Both the position numbers and the translations under genes were made by a program. From assembly GCA_900472395.1 (NCBI GenBank), contig UCHV01000007.1, positions 124,001-188,000 of the forward strand: a DNA stretch of 64,000 bases. Direction: 5' to 3'. The notes beneath the pieces are model-generated. The model worked only from the letters and a program-made list of their open reading frames with translations, was not told where the DNA came from and did no database searches. Each line of letters opens with the position of its first letter. Position 1 is the stretch's first letter. This stretch comes from Hyphomicrobiales bacterium. GTDB lineage: Bacteria > Pseudomonadota > Alphaproteobacteria > Rhizobiales > Rhizobiaceae. Shown piece after piece: positions 16,133 through 23,952 of the stretch.

Positions 16133-17199
16133 GCGAGCAAAACAATCATCGCCATCTTGTCTTCGCCATTCCCGGCGACTTGCAAACGATGAGCGGCGGT
16201 TACGGCTACGATCGTCGAATGATTGTCGAATTACGGGTGCTTGGCTGGGTGGTGGAGCATCTGCAATTGCCGGGCGGCTTTCCTGCACCGACGAAAGCCG
16301 AGCTTGAAACGACGGCCGCTCGCTTGGCGGCATTGCACGATGGCGCCCTCGTTTTGATCGACGGACTTGCCTTCGGCGCGATGCCGCAGATTGCCGGGGC
16401 GGAGGCAGAAAGGTTGCGGCTGGTTGCGCTTGTTCATCATCCGCTGGCTCTGGAAACCGGTATTCCACCCGGTGTGGTGAAAAAACTGAAGGAAAGCGAG
16501 ATCGTGGCGCTGAGCGCTACCCGCGGCATCGTGGTCACAAGTCCGGCCACGGCACGCACACTGGTTGCGGATTTCGGCTCGGCCGAAAGCCGTATCTGCA
16601 TCGCCATTCCCGGTACGGAACAGTCGCCGCCCGCGCAAGGCAGTTCAGGCGATGACCTGATGATCCTGTCCGTCGGTTCCTTGACCACGCGCAAGGATCA
16701 CAAGACGCTTGTGGCGGCGCTTGCACACCTGGCAGATCGCCCCTGGCAATGTCGCATTGTCGGTAGCGATACGATGGACCCGGCAACCGCTGAAGCCTTG
16801 CGACGCCTGATCGTAGATGCCGGGCTCGCTGAACGCGTTACCCTGACCGGTGCCATTGCCGATGTCGCGGCCGAATATGACCGTGCCGATATTTTCGCGC
16901 TTTCCAGTCACTATGAAGGTTTCGGCATGGCCTTCGCCGAAGCGATGGTGCGCGGCCTGCCGATTGTCGGCTGTAGCGGCGGCGCCATCCCTGATCTGGT
17001 CGATCCGCGTGCCGGTATTCTTGTCGAGCCGGGCGATGTTCCGGCCTTTGCCGATGCTCTGGCGCGGCTGATGGACGATGGCGTGTTGCGGCAGAATTTG
17101 GCGAATGGATCGCTTGCGACCGGCCGCCGTCTGCCCGATTGGCCTAAAACGGCAAAAACCCTGTCCGATTTTCTGGAAGGTTTCGATGAGCGGATTTGA
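16129..17199 (+). CDS. Glycosyltransferase family 4 (GT-B)
   Basis: The 356-residue cytosolic glycosyltransferase has a degenerate GT4 N-terminal domain and a C-terminal nucleotide-sugar domain. The EX7E motif is SHYEGFGMAFAEAM, followed by GGAIPDLV. Translation seems to begin at TTG 16129, which overlaps the stop of the PTPS-like gene (TTGA), and no better start is nearby. Its 3' end overlaps the methyltransferase by 14 bp. It probably attaches a sugar to the pathway intermediate. The acceptor is unknown. Confidence 0.85.
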   Translation: MSEQNNHRHLVFAIPGDLQTMSGGYGYDRRMIVELRVLGWVVEHLQLPGGFPAPTKAELETTAARLAALHDGALVLIDGLAFGAMPQIAGAEAERLRLVALVHHPLALETGIPPGVVKKLKESEIVALSATRGIVVTSPATARTLVADFGSAESRICIAIPGTEQSPPAQGSSGDDLMILSVGSLTTRKDHKTLVAALAHLADRPWQCRIVGSDTMDPATAEALRRLIVDAGLAERVTLTGAIADVAAEYDRADIFALSSHYEGFGMAFAEAMVRGLPIVGCSGGAIPDLVDPRAGILVEPGDVPAFADALARLMDDGVLRQNLANGSLATGRRLPDWPKTAKTLSDFLEGFDERI

Positions 17200-17971
17200 A
17201 GCACGCTGGCTCGACCTGCGCGAGAAAGCGGATCACACGGCAAGGGATGCCGGACTGTTGCAACGAGCGATCCTGCATGTCAACGCGTCCGGCAACGACG
17301 CTCTGGTTGTCGACCTCGGCTGTGGTACGGGTTCGACCTTGCGTGCGTTTTCACCGCAGCCTGCCGGTTGGCGTTGGCGATTGCTGGACAATGACCCGCT
17401 ATTGCTGAAAGAAGCCCGTACCCGCCATGCAGACGTCCCGCATCTCGAATGCCTGCAAGTCGATCTCGCGGATCTTTCCACCGATCTTCTGAAAGAAGCA
17501 AGGCTGGTCACGGCATCGGCGCTTTTCGACCTGGTTTCGACAGCCTTCCTGCAACGGCTGGTCCATGCGTTGGTTCATCCTGATGCCGCGCTCTACTCGG
17601 CGCTCAACTATGATGGCCGATGTGTCTGGTCCGATCCTCATTCGGCGGATGAGGAGATTGTTGCCGCCTTCAACGCTCATCAGCGCGGTGAAAAGGGGTT
17701 TGGTCCGGCACTTGGTCCCGATGCCGGCGGCGTAATGCGTGAATTGCTCGAAACCGCCGGGTTTCGTGTGGAAACGGCTGACAGTCCTTGGCGGCTGGGT
17801 GCGGATCACGCGCAACTGCAATCCCAGTTCATTCTCGGAATGGCTCATGCGGCGGCTGAAACTGGTGTTGTGGATCAGGCGGTCGTTGACGACTGGCGAA
17901 GGGGGAGACTCGAACGGGTAGAGACGTCCGAGTGCGAAGTCGGACACTGGGACATGTTCGCCTCCAGATGA
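17186..17971 (+). CDS. SAM-dependent methyltransferase
   Basis: The 261-residue class I methyltransferase has motif I VVDLGCGTGSTL (41-52), acidic motif II at LLDNDPLLL, and the later ITASALFDLVS-type region (VTASALFDLV). ATG 17186 has GGAAGG 5 nt upstream and lies 14 bp inside the GT4 gene, showing tight coupling. It is the last plus-strand gene of the cluster and converges on the RibD-type reductase, whose stop lies only 9 bp beyond its own. The substrate may be the glycosylated pyrimidine/pterin product (inference). Confidence 0.85.
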   Translation: MSGFEARWLDLREKADHTARDAGLLQRAILHVNASGNDALVVDLGCGTGSTLRAFSPQPAGWRWRLLDNDPLLLKEARTRHADVPHLECLQVDLADLSTDLLKEARLVTASALFDLVSTAFLQRLVHALVHPDAALYSALNYDGRCVWSDPHSADEEIVAAFNAHQRGEKGFGPALGPDAGGVMRELLETAGFRVETADSPWRLGADHAQLQSQFILGMAHAAAETGVVDQAVVDDWRRGRLERVETSECEVGHWDMFASR

Positions 17972-17980
17972 CGCACAGAT

Positions 17981-18790
17981 CTAGGTGATGGCCGCCAGTG
18001 CCTCATGGGCCTGATTGCATTGCTCTGCGGCGTTTGCCCGCAAGACGCAGTCGAATAGCACGTCGCTTCCCAGGTTATAGGCGGTTACTTTCGGCCGAAG
18101 CGCCTGCGACAGTGCCTTGATCGGCGGCAGGCTGAGGCCCGGCAGACCCGAACCCACGATAATCGGTGCGATACATATATGCAGGCGGTCGACGAGGTCG
18201 TGACAGAGAAAATGTTCGATTGTCGTTGCACCGCCCTCGATCAGGATGTTGGTCAAGCCGCGCGCGAAAAGGGCGCTCAGAATATCCGCCGGTTCCAGCA
18301 GGCCATCCTGATTGCGCGGCAGCGAAATCGTTTCGACGTCCGTTCGTATCGGCTGATCGTCGGCCTGGATGATGATCGTTTCTGATTGCCCGTCCAGCAG
18401 CTTGAAGCCGTGGGGAATGCGGCCGTTCGGATCGATGGCGATACGCACAGGGTTCGGGCCGCTGACATTGCGAACGGTCAGCCTCGGGTCGTCGGCCAGC
18501 ACACAGCCGACGCCGACGATAACCGCATCCACCAGAGCACGAATGCGGTGGAGATGATCGAAGCCATCCTGCCCGGAAAGGTCGCGGGCGTCTCCGTCCA
18601 CGGTCGCCACTCGACCGTCGAGCGATTGGCCCACCTGCGCCACCACCATCGATTTGCCGGTGCGCCTTGCAATCGGCAGATAGAGCGCCATTGCCGTGTC
18701 TTCATAGGCGTAAAGAGGCGCAACATCGTGCTGGCGGATCGCAAGAAGCGTTTCCCACGATTTCGGGCAGGGGCGGGTGGCTTGAAACAT
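17981..18790 (-). CDS. RibD C-terminal-type (HTP/DARPP) reductase
   Basis: This protein of about 269 residues has the dihydrofolate-reductase-like fold of the RibD reductase domain: VAQVGQSLDGRVAT, VDAVIVGVGCVLADDPRLTVR and IEGGATTIEHFL. The N-terminal cytidine-deaminase domain of bifunctional RibD is absent. An N-terminal stretch of ~70 residues precedes the core. ATG 18790 is my choice, with ATG 18826 also possible. In riboflavin synthesis this domain reduces the ribosyl side chain with NADPH. Together with the RibA-like enzyme it brackets the glycosyltransferase/PTPS operon, so it may act on the same RibA product. Confidence 0.85.
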   Translation of the reverse strand: MFQATRPCPKSWETLLAIRQHDVAPLYAYEDTAMALYLPIARRTGKSMVVAQVGQSLDGRVATVDGDARDLSGQDGFDHLHRIRALVDAVIVGVGCVLADDPRLTVRNVSGPNPVRIAIDPNGRIPHGFKLLDGQSETIIIQADDQPIRTDVETISLPRNQDGLLEPADILSALFARGLTNILIEGGATTIEHFLCHDLVDRLHICIAPIIVGSGLPGLSLPPIKALSQALRPKVTAYNLGSDVLFDCVLRANAAEQCNQAHEALAAIT

Positions 18791-18946
18791 GGTCGGTCTT
18801 TCGCGCAAGCGGGTTTGTGAAGGCATATTCCCTTGCGAAAAGCATATGAGGCGCAAAATGTTCCTCTCAACCGCGCCTCACAACATTGTCAGGTCGATAA
18901 TCTGCACCCGACGCTGCTCCGTCAGCACCTCGAACGCTCCTCTATA

Positions 18947-18976
18947 TTGACGTCGGCCTGCCTGCCAAAGTCTAAT
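18947..18976 (+). promoter_or_regulatory. Candidate sigma-70 promoter for the DapA-family gene
   Basis: TTGACG (18947-18952) and TCTAAT (18971-18976) are spaced 18 bp apart, 60 bp before the ATG at 19036. No operator-like repeat is obvious. Confidence 0.4.
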
Positions 18977-19035
18977 CGGCGTCCTGGACGAACCTCACCG
19001 CATGCCACGGCACGCCAACCGTTGAGAGAGCAAGC

Positions 19036-19962
19036 ATGACATTCAGCATTGAATCCAAGGGCGTATATGCGATCGCCACCACGCCGTTTTTCGAAGACGG
19101 ATCGATCGACTTCAACTCCATCGACAGCTTGACCGATTTTTATCAGGACAGCGGCTGCACCGGCATCACCATTCTCGGCATTATGGGTGAGGCGCCGAAA
19201 CTGGAGCCGGATGAAAGCCACGCCATCATCAAACGTGTCATTTCCCGCGCAAAAGTGCCGGTTATCGTCGGTGTGTCGGCACCGGGTTTCGCCGCGATGA
19301 AATCACTCGCCCGCACCTCGATGGATATGGGCGCGGCGGGCGTGATGATCGCGCCAACGCCGGCGCTTCGCACCGACGAGCAGATCATCAATTATTTCGC
19401 CGGTGCCGTTGAAGCCGTTGGTGATGATGTGCCCTGGGTCTTGCAGGATTACCCGCTGACGCTCAGTGTCGTCATCTCTCCCAGCGTGATCGCGAAAATC
19501 ATCAGCAATCACCCGTCCTGCCTGATGTTGAAACATGAGGACTGGCCGGGCCTGGAAAAGATCTCGAAATTGCGGGCGATGCAGAAAACGGGTGAACTGC
19601 GGCCGTTTTCCATCCTGTGCGGCAATGGCGGCATGTTCCTGGATTTCGAACCCGAGCGCGGTGCCGATGGTGCCATGACCGGTTACGGTTTTCCGGACAT
19701 GCTGACCGAACTGGTTTCGCTGTTCGCCGAAGGCAAGCGCGATGAGGCGCATGATCTCTTTGACGCTCACCTGCCGCTGATCCGTTATGAGCAGCAGCTT
19801 GGTATTGGTCTTGCGGTGCGCAAGCACGTCCTGAAACGCCGCGGCGTCATCACATCGGATGCGCAGCGCAAACCGGCGCAGATGCTGACGCCGACAGCGC
19901 GAGCCGAGGTGGATTATCTTCTGTCGCGTGTTGCAAGGCACGACAAGCGCGCAGCTGTCTGA
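19036..19962 (+). CDS. DapA-superfamily aldolase/lyase (class I, Schiff-base)
   Basis: The 308-residue protein is full length for the DHDPS/N-acetylneuraminate lyase superfamily. The Schiff-base lysine is Lys166 (CLMLKHEDW) and the partner tyrosine Tyr139 sits in LQDYPLTL. The GTTGE-type pyruvate-binding loop reads GIMGEAPKL instead, and the DHDPS YNxPxRT motif is absent, so it is unlikely to be DapA. Such members cleave or form 2-keto acids derived from sugars or hydroxyproline. It stands alone with its own promoter and a terminator shared with ribB. The substrate is unknown. Confidence 0.85.
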   Translation: MTFSIESKGVYAIATTPFFEDGSIDFNSIDSLTDFYQDSGCTGITILGIMGEAPKLEPDESHAIIKRVISRAKVPVIVGVSAPGFAAMKSLARTSMDMGAAGVMIAPTPALRTDEQIINYFAGAVEAVGDDVPWVLQDYPLTLSVVISPSVIAKIISNHPSCLMLKHEDWPGLEKISKLRAMQKTGELRPFSILCGNGGMFLDFEPERGADGAMTGYGFPDMLTELVSLFAEGKRDEAHDLFDAHLPLIRYEQQLGIGLAVRKHVLKRRGVITSDAQRKPAQMLTPTARAEVDYLLSRVARHDKRAAV

Positions 19963-19970
19963 ACTTCAAC

Positions 19971-20001
19971 GCCCGGCCGCATCGCTTTGGTGCGGCCGGG
20001 C
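19971..20001. terminator. Strong convergent terminator hairpin
   Basis: GCCCGGCCGCA (19971-19981) / TGCGGCCGGGC (19991-20001) is a perfect 11-bp stem with a 9-nt loop between the convergent DapA-family gene and ribB. It probably acts for both directions. Confidence 0.7.
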
Positions 20002-20026
20002 ATCGATATTTCCTGTCGCCAGCCGA

Positions 20027-20656
20027 TCAGGCCGCAACATCGACCTTTGCGGTCGTGTTCAGATAAGTCACCAGATCTTCGATGGTGACGACCAGCAGGC
20101 CATGCTTCTCGGCAAACACTTCCAGCTGCGGCAGGCGCGACATGGTGCCATCGTCATTGGCGACTTCGCAGATTACGCCTGAAGGTGCGCGGCCGGCCAG
20201 ACGTGCCAGTTCGACGGCGGCTTCCGTGTGGCCCGGGCGAGCGCGAACGCCTTCCGGGTGAGCACGCAGCGGAAAGATGTGACCGGGACGGGCAAAGTCA
20301 TCCGGTTTGGCATCGCCTGACGCCAGCGCGCGCACGGTGGCAGCGCGGTCGCCGGCGGAAATGCCGGTTGTGGTGCCCGGGATGTAATCAACCGATACGG
20401 TGAAAGCGGTTTTCAGCGATTCGGTGTTGCGCACCACCATGAGCGGAATATCGAGCTCATCGAGACGCTCGCCTTCCATCGCCATGCAGACAAGGCCACG
20501 GGCATGGTTCATCATGAAGGCGATGTCCTTCGGTTCCGCTGCATCGGCAGCGATGACGATGTCACCTTCGTTTTCGCGATCTTCGTTGTCCACGACAACC
20601 ACCATCTCGCCACGGCGAATGGCTTCGATCGCATCTTCAATTTTCGAAATGGTCAT
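20027..20656 (-). CDS. ribB: 3,4-dihydroxy-2-butanone-4-phosphate synthase
   Basis: The 209-residue enzyme converts ribulose 5-phosphate to the four-carbon riboflavin precursor plus formate. Hallmarks are VDNEDRENEGD near residue 30 and RPGHTEAAVELARLAG, with all acidic metal ligands of these motifs present. It is monofunctional, with no GTP cyclohydrolase II domain fused. ATG 20656 follows GAAAGG. An FMN riboswitch lies about 130 nt upstream, so expression should fall when FMN is plentiful. This is the only FMN-riboswitch-controlled riboflavin gene in the window. Confidence 0.96.
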   Translation of the reverse strand: MTISKIEDAIEAIRRGEMVVVVDNEDRENEGDIVIAADAAEPKDIAFMMNHARGLVCMAMEGERLDELDIPLMVVRNTESLKTAFTVSVDYIPGTTTGISAGDRAATVRALASGDAKPDDFARPGHIFPLRAHPEGVRARPGHTEAAVELARLAGRAPSGVICEVANDDGTMSRLPQLEVFAEKHGLLVVTIEDLVTYLNTTAKVDVAA

Positions 20657-20782
20657 TTTCAAGCCTTTCAAGGGTTATGCCGGCGGACCGTCATCCAACT
20701 CGCGACCGTCTTTTGAAAACGGGCACAAACATCCCTTGGGCGAACAAGCGTCGCACACCCGGTAAAGGGCGTTCTTCGCATT

Positions 20783-20920
20783 GTCCTCTTCCATCCGGAC
20801 TATACCGTCGGCTCCGGCATCTCACCGGATCTGCTGACCCTTCAATCGCTTGAAGGCGCTCGCGGGCTCCGGAATTGCTTCCGATACCGCCGGTGGGGAA
20901 TTGCACCCCGCCCTGAGAAC
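20783..20920 (-). ncRNA. FMN riboswitch (RFN element) of ribB
   Basis: Read on the minus strand, the leader carries the RFN consensus in order: AGGGCGGGG then TCCCCACCGGCGGTA, AGCCCGCGAGCGC, GGTCAGCAGATCCGGTGAGA, TGCCGGAGCCGACGGTATAG and TCCGGATG with AGAGGA. All conserved helices can be paired. About 127 nt separate it from the ribB start and must hold the expression platform. This part contains a 13-codon open frame from an ATG, but I could not settle whether control is by termination or start-site masking. Confidence 0.95.
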
Positions 20921-20980
20921 ATTTCAAACATAAGTTCTTAATCTGGCAAATTGCAAGGGCTTAACCTCGCATTTTGCGTA

Positions 20981-21016
20981 TTCGAACGGTCCGTTGCGGT
21001 GAACGGACCGTTCGAA
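20981..21016 (-). terminator. Terminator of the sorC-SDR unit
   Basis: A perfect 15-bp stem, TTCGAACGGTCCGTT (20981-20995) / AACGGACCGTTCGAA (21002-21016), with a 6-nt loop, lies 8 bp past the stop of the SDR gene. Confidence 0.7.
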
Positions 21017-21023
21017 CAACGTA

Positions 21024-21806
21024 TTACGACATGATCAGGCCGCCATCGACATTGATCGTCTGGCCGGTGATGTAGGCCGCGTCGTCGCTGGCGAGGAAGG
21101 TGACGAGACCGGCGACATCTTCGCCCGAACCGGCCCGCTTCATCGGGATGCCCTGCACCCATTCCTTCATCAGTTCGCCCGGCGCATAGTTGCCGAGCAG
21201 CTTGCCCCATGCTTCGTCATTATATGCCCACATGTCGGTTTCGATAATGCCGGGGCAAAAGGCGTTGACGGTGATGTTGTCGACCGCAACTTCCTTGGCA
21301 AGGCTCTGAGTGATGCCGACCACACCCATCTTGGAAGCGGCGTAATGCGGGGTGTAGATGAAGCCGTCGCGTGCCTGGCCGGAGGCGGTGTTGATGATGC
21401 GGCCGCCCTTGCCGTGCTTGCGGATGCGGGCAATGGCTTCCTGGGCGCACAGGAACACGCCCTTGGTGTTGACAGCCATGACCTTGTCCCATTCGTTTTC
21501 GGTCATGTCCTCGATCTTGGCGATGGTGATGACGCCGGCATTCTGGATCGATACGTCGACCGAGCCGAACTCTTTTTCGGCGGCGTCATAGAGCGCCACG
21601 ACGCTCGCCTTGTCGGTTACGTCGCCGACGAAGGAAATTGCCTTGCCGCCGTCCGCACGAATCTGCTCGGCCACGGCATGTACCGAATCCTCATTCGCCG
21701 AAACGACGAGATTGGCGCCTTCGCGTGCAAAACGCTTGGCGATGGCTGCGCCGATACCGCGGCTTGCGCCTGTGATGACGACGGTCTTGTTGGTGAAGCG
21801 AGACAT
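21024..21806 (-). CDS. Short-chain dehydrogenase, probably polyol/ketose dehydrogenase
   Basis: This 260-residue classical SDR has the NAD(P) motif TGASRGIG (12-19), the NAG motif (89-91), Ser142, Tyr155 and Lys159 as catalytic residues, and a C-terminal GGLIMS. It resembles iditol/sorbitol-type dehydrogenases. It lies 26 bp after the SorC regulator on the same strand, and the pair is divergent from the transketolase operon, so it probably belongs to that regulon. It likely oxidises a sugar alcohol to a ketose or the reverse. The exact substrate is unknown. Confidence 0.85.
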   Translation of the reverse strand: MSRFTNKTVVITGASRGIGAAIAKRFAREGANLVVSANEDSVHAVAEQIRADGGKAISFVGDVTDKASVVALYDAAEKEFGSVDVSIQNAGVITIAKIEDMTENEWDKVMAVNTKGVFLCAQEAIARIRKHGKGGRIINTASGQARDGFIYTPHYAASKMGVVGITQSLAKEVAVDNITVNAFCPGIIETDMWAYNDEAWGKLLGNYAPGELMKEWVQGIPMKRAGSGEDVAGLVTFLASDDAAYITGQTINVDGGLIMS

Positions 21807-21832
21807 GGGACCTCCCTTGTGGGTTTGCTTCT

Positions 21833-22789
21833 TTAAGTGGATTCGCTTAGCCGTTCCGCCGTGAAGCGGTCGGTAATGAGGACGTCGATCAGCTTGCCGC
21901 GCAGCGCGCCGGCGATGGACGCCGTCTTGCGCTTGCCGCCGGCCGTGCCGATCACGCGGGGGACTGCCTGCAGCTCTTCGAGCGTCATGCCGACCACGCG
22001 TTCATAGATTTCTCCGGCCAGCGGCTCGCCTTCCGCCGTATAGAACCGCAGGCAGATGTCGCCGACCGCGCCGCGGCGCGCCAGTTCTTCCAGTTCCGCC
22101 GGTGTAAAAGTATTGCCGGAATAGATGAGGTTTTGAGACGGAGCCATGGCGCCGATGCCGACAAAGGCAGTGGTGACGCGTTTGAACTGGTCCACCGTTG
22201 CCTTCACCTGCGGATCGGAAACGAGAATGCGCTTGGATTCCGGCGATCCGGTTACGCAAGGGGCGGGCAGAAGCTGCGGCACGCCGTTGATCAGATGCGC
22301 CAGTCGTGTCGTCAGCTGTGTCGCATGGATCTGCGCGCTCGGCACGCCGATGCCGCCGAGCAACTGAATGACACGTTCGGCGCGCACCCGTTTGATCGGA
22401 TGGATGTTGTCCAGCATCTGCTGCAGCGTCGCACTCCAGCTGGAAACGCCAACGACATCCCCATCCTCGAGCGTCTGTTCCAGCAGATGGGCTGCGGCGA
22501 TGCCGATTGCGGAAAATACTGCGTCATCGTTGTCTTCGCGGCAGTCCGCGACGATGACTTCGCTGATCCCGAACTTTTCGCGGATGGCGGCCTCGAGGTC
22601 GGGATAGGTGCCGCTTGGAGCGACCACGGACACCCGCACAATGCCTTCAGCCTCTGCTCGTTTCAGGAGCCTCGAAACGGAAGCCTGCGAGATCCGCAGC
22701 ACGTCTGAGATGTCGCTCTGTTTCAACCCTTCCAGGTGATACATCTGTGCGACACGCGTGATCATGCGGAGTTCGTTCGTGCGGCTCAT
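21833..22789 (-). CDS. SorC/DeoR-type sugar-sensing transcriptional regulator
   Basis: The 318-residue protein has an N-terminal HTH (KQSDISDVLRISQASVSRLLKRA, about residues 23-45) and a C-terminal SorC effector domain of the NagB/RpiA fold. Members such as EryD respond to phosphorylated sugars or polyols. It is divergent from the transketolase-kinase-transporter operon. The shared intergenic region contains a perfect 14-bp palindrome just downstream of the operon promoter, which I take as its operator. Confidence 0.9.
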   Translation of the reverse strand: MSRTNELRMITRVAQMYHLEGLKQSDISDVLRISQASVSRLLKRAEAEGIVRVSVVAPSGTYPDLEAAIREKFGISEVIVADCREDNDDAVFSAIGIAAAHLLEQTLEDGDVVGVSSWSATLQQMLDNIHPIKRVRAERVIQLLGGIGVPSAQIHATQLTTRLAHLINGVPQLLPAPCVTGSPESKRILVSDPQVKATVDQFKRVTTAFVGIGAMAPSQNLIYSGNTFTPAELEELARRGAVGDICLRFYTAEGEPLAGEIYERVVGMTLEELQAVPRVIGTAGGKRKTASIAGALRGKLIDVLITDRFTAERLSEST

Positions 22790-22994
22790 GATTGTCTGGC
22801 TCCTGTCCCCAATGTGCGGGACTCAACAGAAACATGCTTGCCCACGCTTTTACGAGCGATAGGAAATAAACACCGAAATTGGAATGTATGGCAGCTTTTC
22901 GCTGCCGGAAGTTGCCGATTAGCGCGCACTTTCTCGCTCTCCGAGAAGCAGATGCCTCCCGAGTCGATCATTTTCCAAATTTTTAGAACCGCGC

Positions 22995-23053
22995 TTGACA
23001 TGGTTCGATCCTGCCGTATCATGAATATTAAATCAAGCATGAATAATTATTCA
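22995..23053 (+). promoter_or_regulatory. Promoter and palindromic operator of the transketolase operon
   Basis: TTGACA (22995-23000) and TATCAT (23017-23022), with a 16-bp spacer, form a good promoter. TGAATAATTATTCA (23040-23053) is a perfect palindrome about 10 bp past the expected start site, and a related ATGAATATT lies at 23021-23029. This is the layout expected for repression by the divergent SorC regulator. The rest of 22790-23079 shows nothing else. Confidence 0.6.
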
Positions 23054-23079
23054 GGCTTAGCAATTTTGGAGGAGATGCT

Positions 23080-23952
23080 GTGACCATTTCAGTCTGGCCA
23101 GACAACAAGCCGCTCGATGTTGCGGCAATCCGCGATCTGCCTGAGGGCGAGCGTGCCGAACAGCTCAAGCTCGTCGCCAAGCAGGTCCGTCGCCTTGTCG
23201 TGCAGATGATCGACATTGCCCGCGCCGGCCATATCGGTGGTGATCTGTCGGTAACGGATGCGCTCGTGACTGCCGCATTCGGCGTTCTCAACATCTCGCC
23301 GGAAACGGCCGACGATCCGGGCCGCGACCGCCTCATTCTCTCCAAGGGTCATTGTGCTGCGGCTCTTTATTCGGTTCTGGCGCTGCGCGGCTTCTTCCCG
23401 GTCGATGATCTCGAAACCTTCATGAAACCGCTTTCGAAGCTCAACGGTCACCCGAACCGTCTCAAGGTGAAGGGTGTCGAAGCCAATACCGGTCCGCTCG
23501 GGCACGGTCTGCCGATCGGCGTCGGCTCGGCTATCGCTTCCAAACTGTCGGGCAAAAACTGGCAGACCTTTGTTTTCACCGGCGACGGCGAATTGCAGGA
23601 AGGCTCCAACTGGGAAGCGGCCATGACCGCCGCCCATCGCAAGCTCGACAACCTCGTCGTTATCGTCGACCGCAACCGCCTGCAGCAGGGTGCGCGTACC
23701 GAAGAAACCGCGTCGCTTGACCCGCTCGCCGACAAATGGGCTTCGTTTGGCTGGGAAGTCGCCGAAATCGACGGCAATGATACCGCTGCTCTACTCAAGG
23801 CCTTTACCCAGAACCGCAACGGCAAGCCGCTCGCCGTGATCGCCAACACGCTCAAGGGCAAGGGTGTCTCGTTCATCGAGGACCGTGTCGAATGGCATCA
23901 CAAGGTGCCGTCCAAGGAGCAGGTCGAACTCGCATTGAAGGAACTTGCCTGA
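23080..23952 (+). CDS. Transketolase-like N-terminal (TPP-binding) subunit
   Basis: The 290-residue subunit carries the thiamine-diphosphate half of a split transketolase. The metal/TPP motif is GDGELQEGSNWEAA (168-181), with SKGHCAAALY and GPLGHGL around the active site. It starts at GTG 23080 with GGAGG upstream; the nearer ATG leads to an immediate stop. It overlaps the C-terminal subunit by one base (TGATG). Split transketolases in catabolic operons act on unusual ketose phosphates, for example apulose 4-phosphate. This is family knowledge from memory, not shown by the sequence. Confidence 0.93.
   Translation: MTISVWPDNKPLDVAAIRDLPEGERAEQLKLVAKQVRRLVVQMIDIARAGHIGGDLSVTDALVTAAFGVLNISPETADDPGRDRLILSKGHCAAALYSVLALRGFFPVDDLETFMKPLSKLNGHPNRLKVKGVEANTGPLGHGLPIGVGSAIASKLSGKNWQTFVFTGDGELQEGSNWEAAMTAAHRKLDNLVVIVDRNRLQQGARTEETASLDPLADKWASFGWEVAEIDGNDTAALLKAFTQNRNGKPLAVIANTLKGKGVSFIEDRVEWHHKVPSKEQVELALKELA

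Noticed and set aside
19036..19962. Assignment as lysine-pathway DapA
   Set aside because: The DHDPS-specific threonine and arginine motifs are replaced, and no lysine-pathway gene is nearby.
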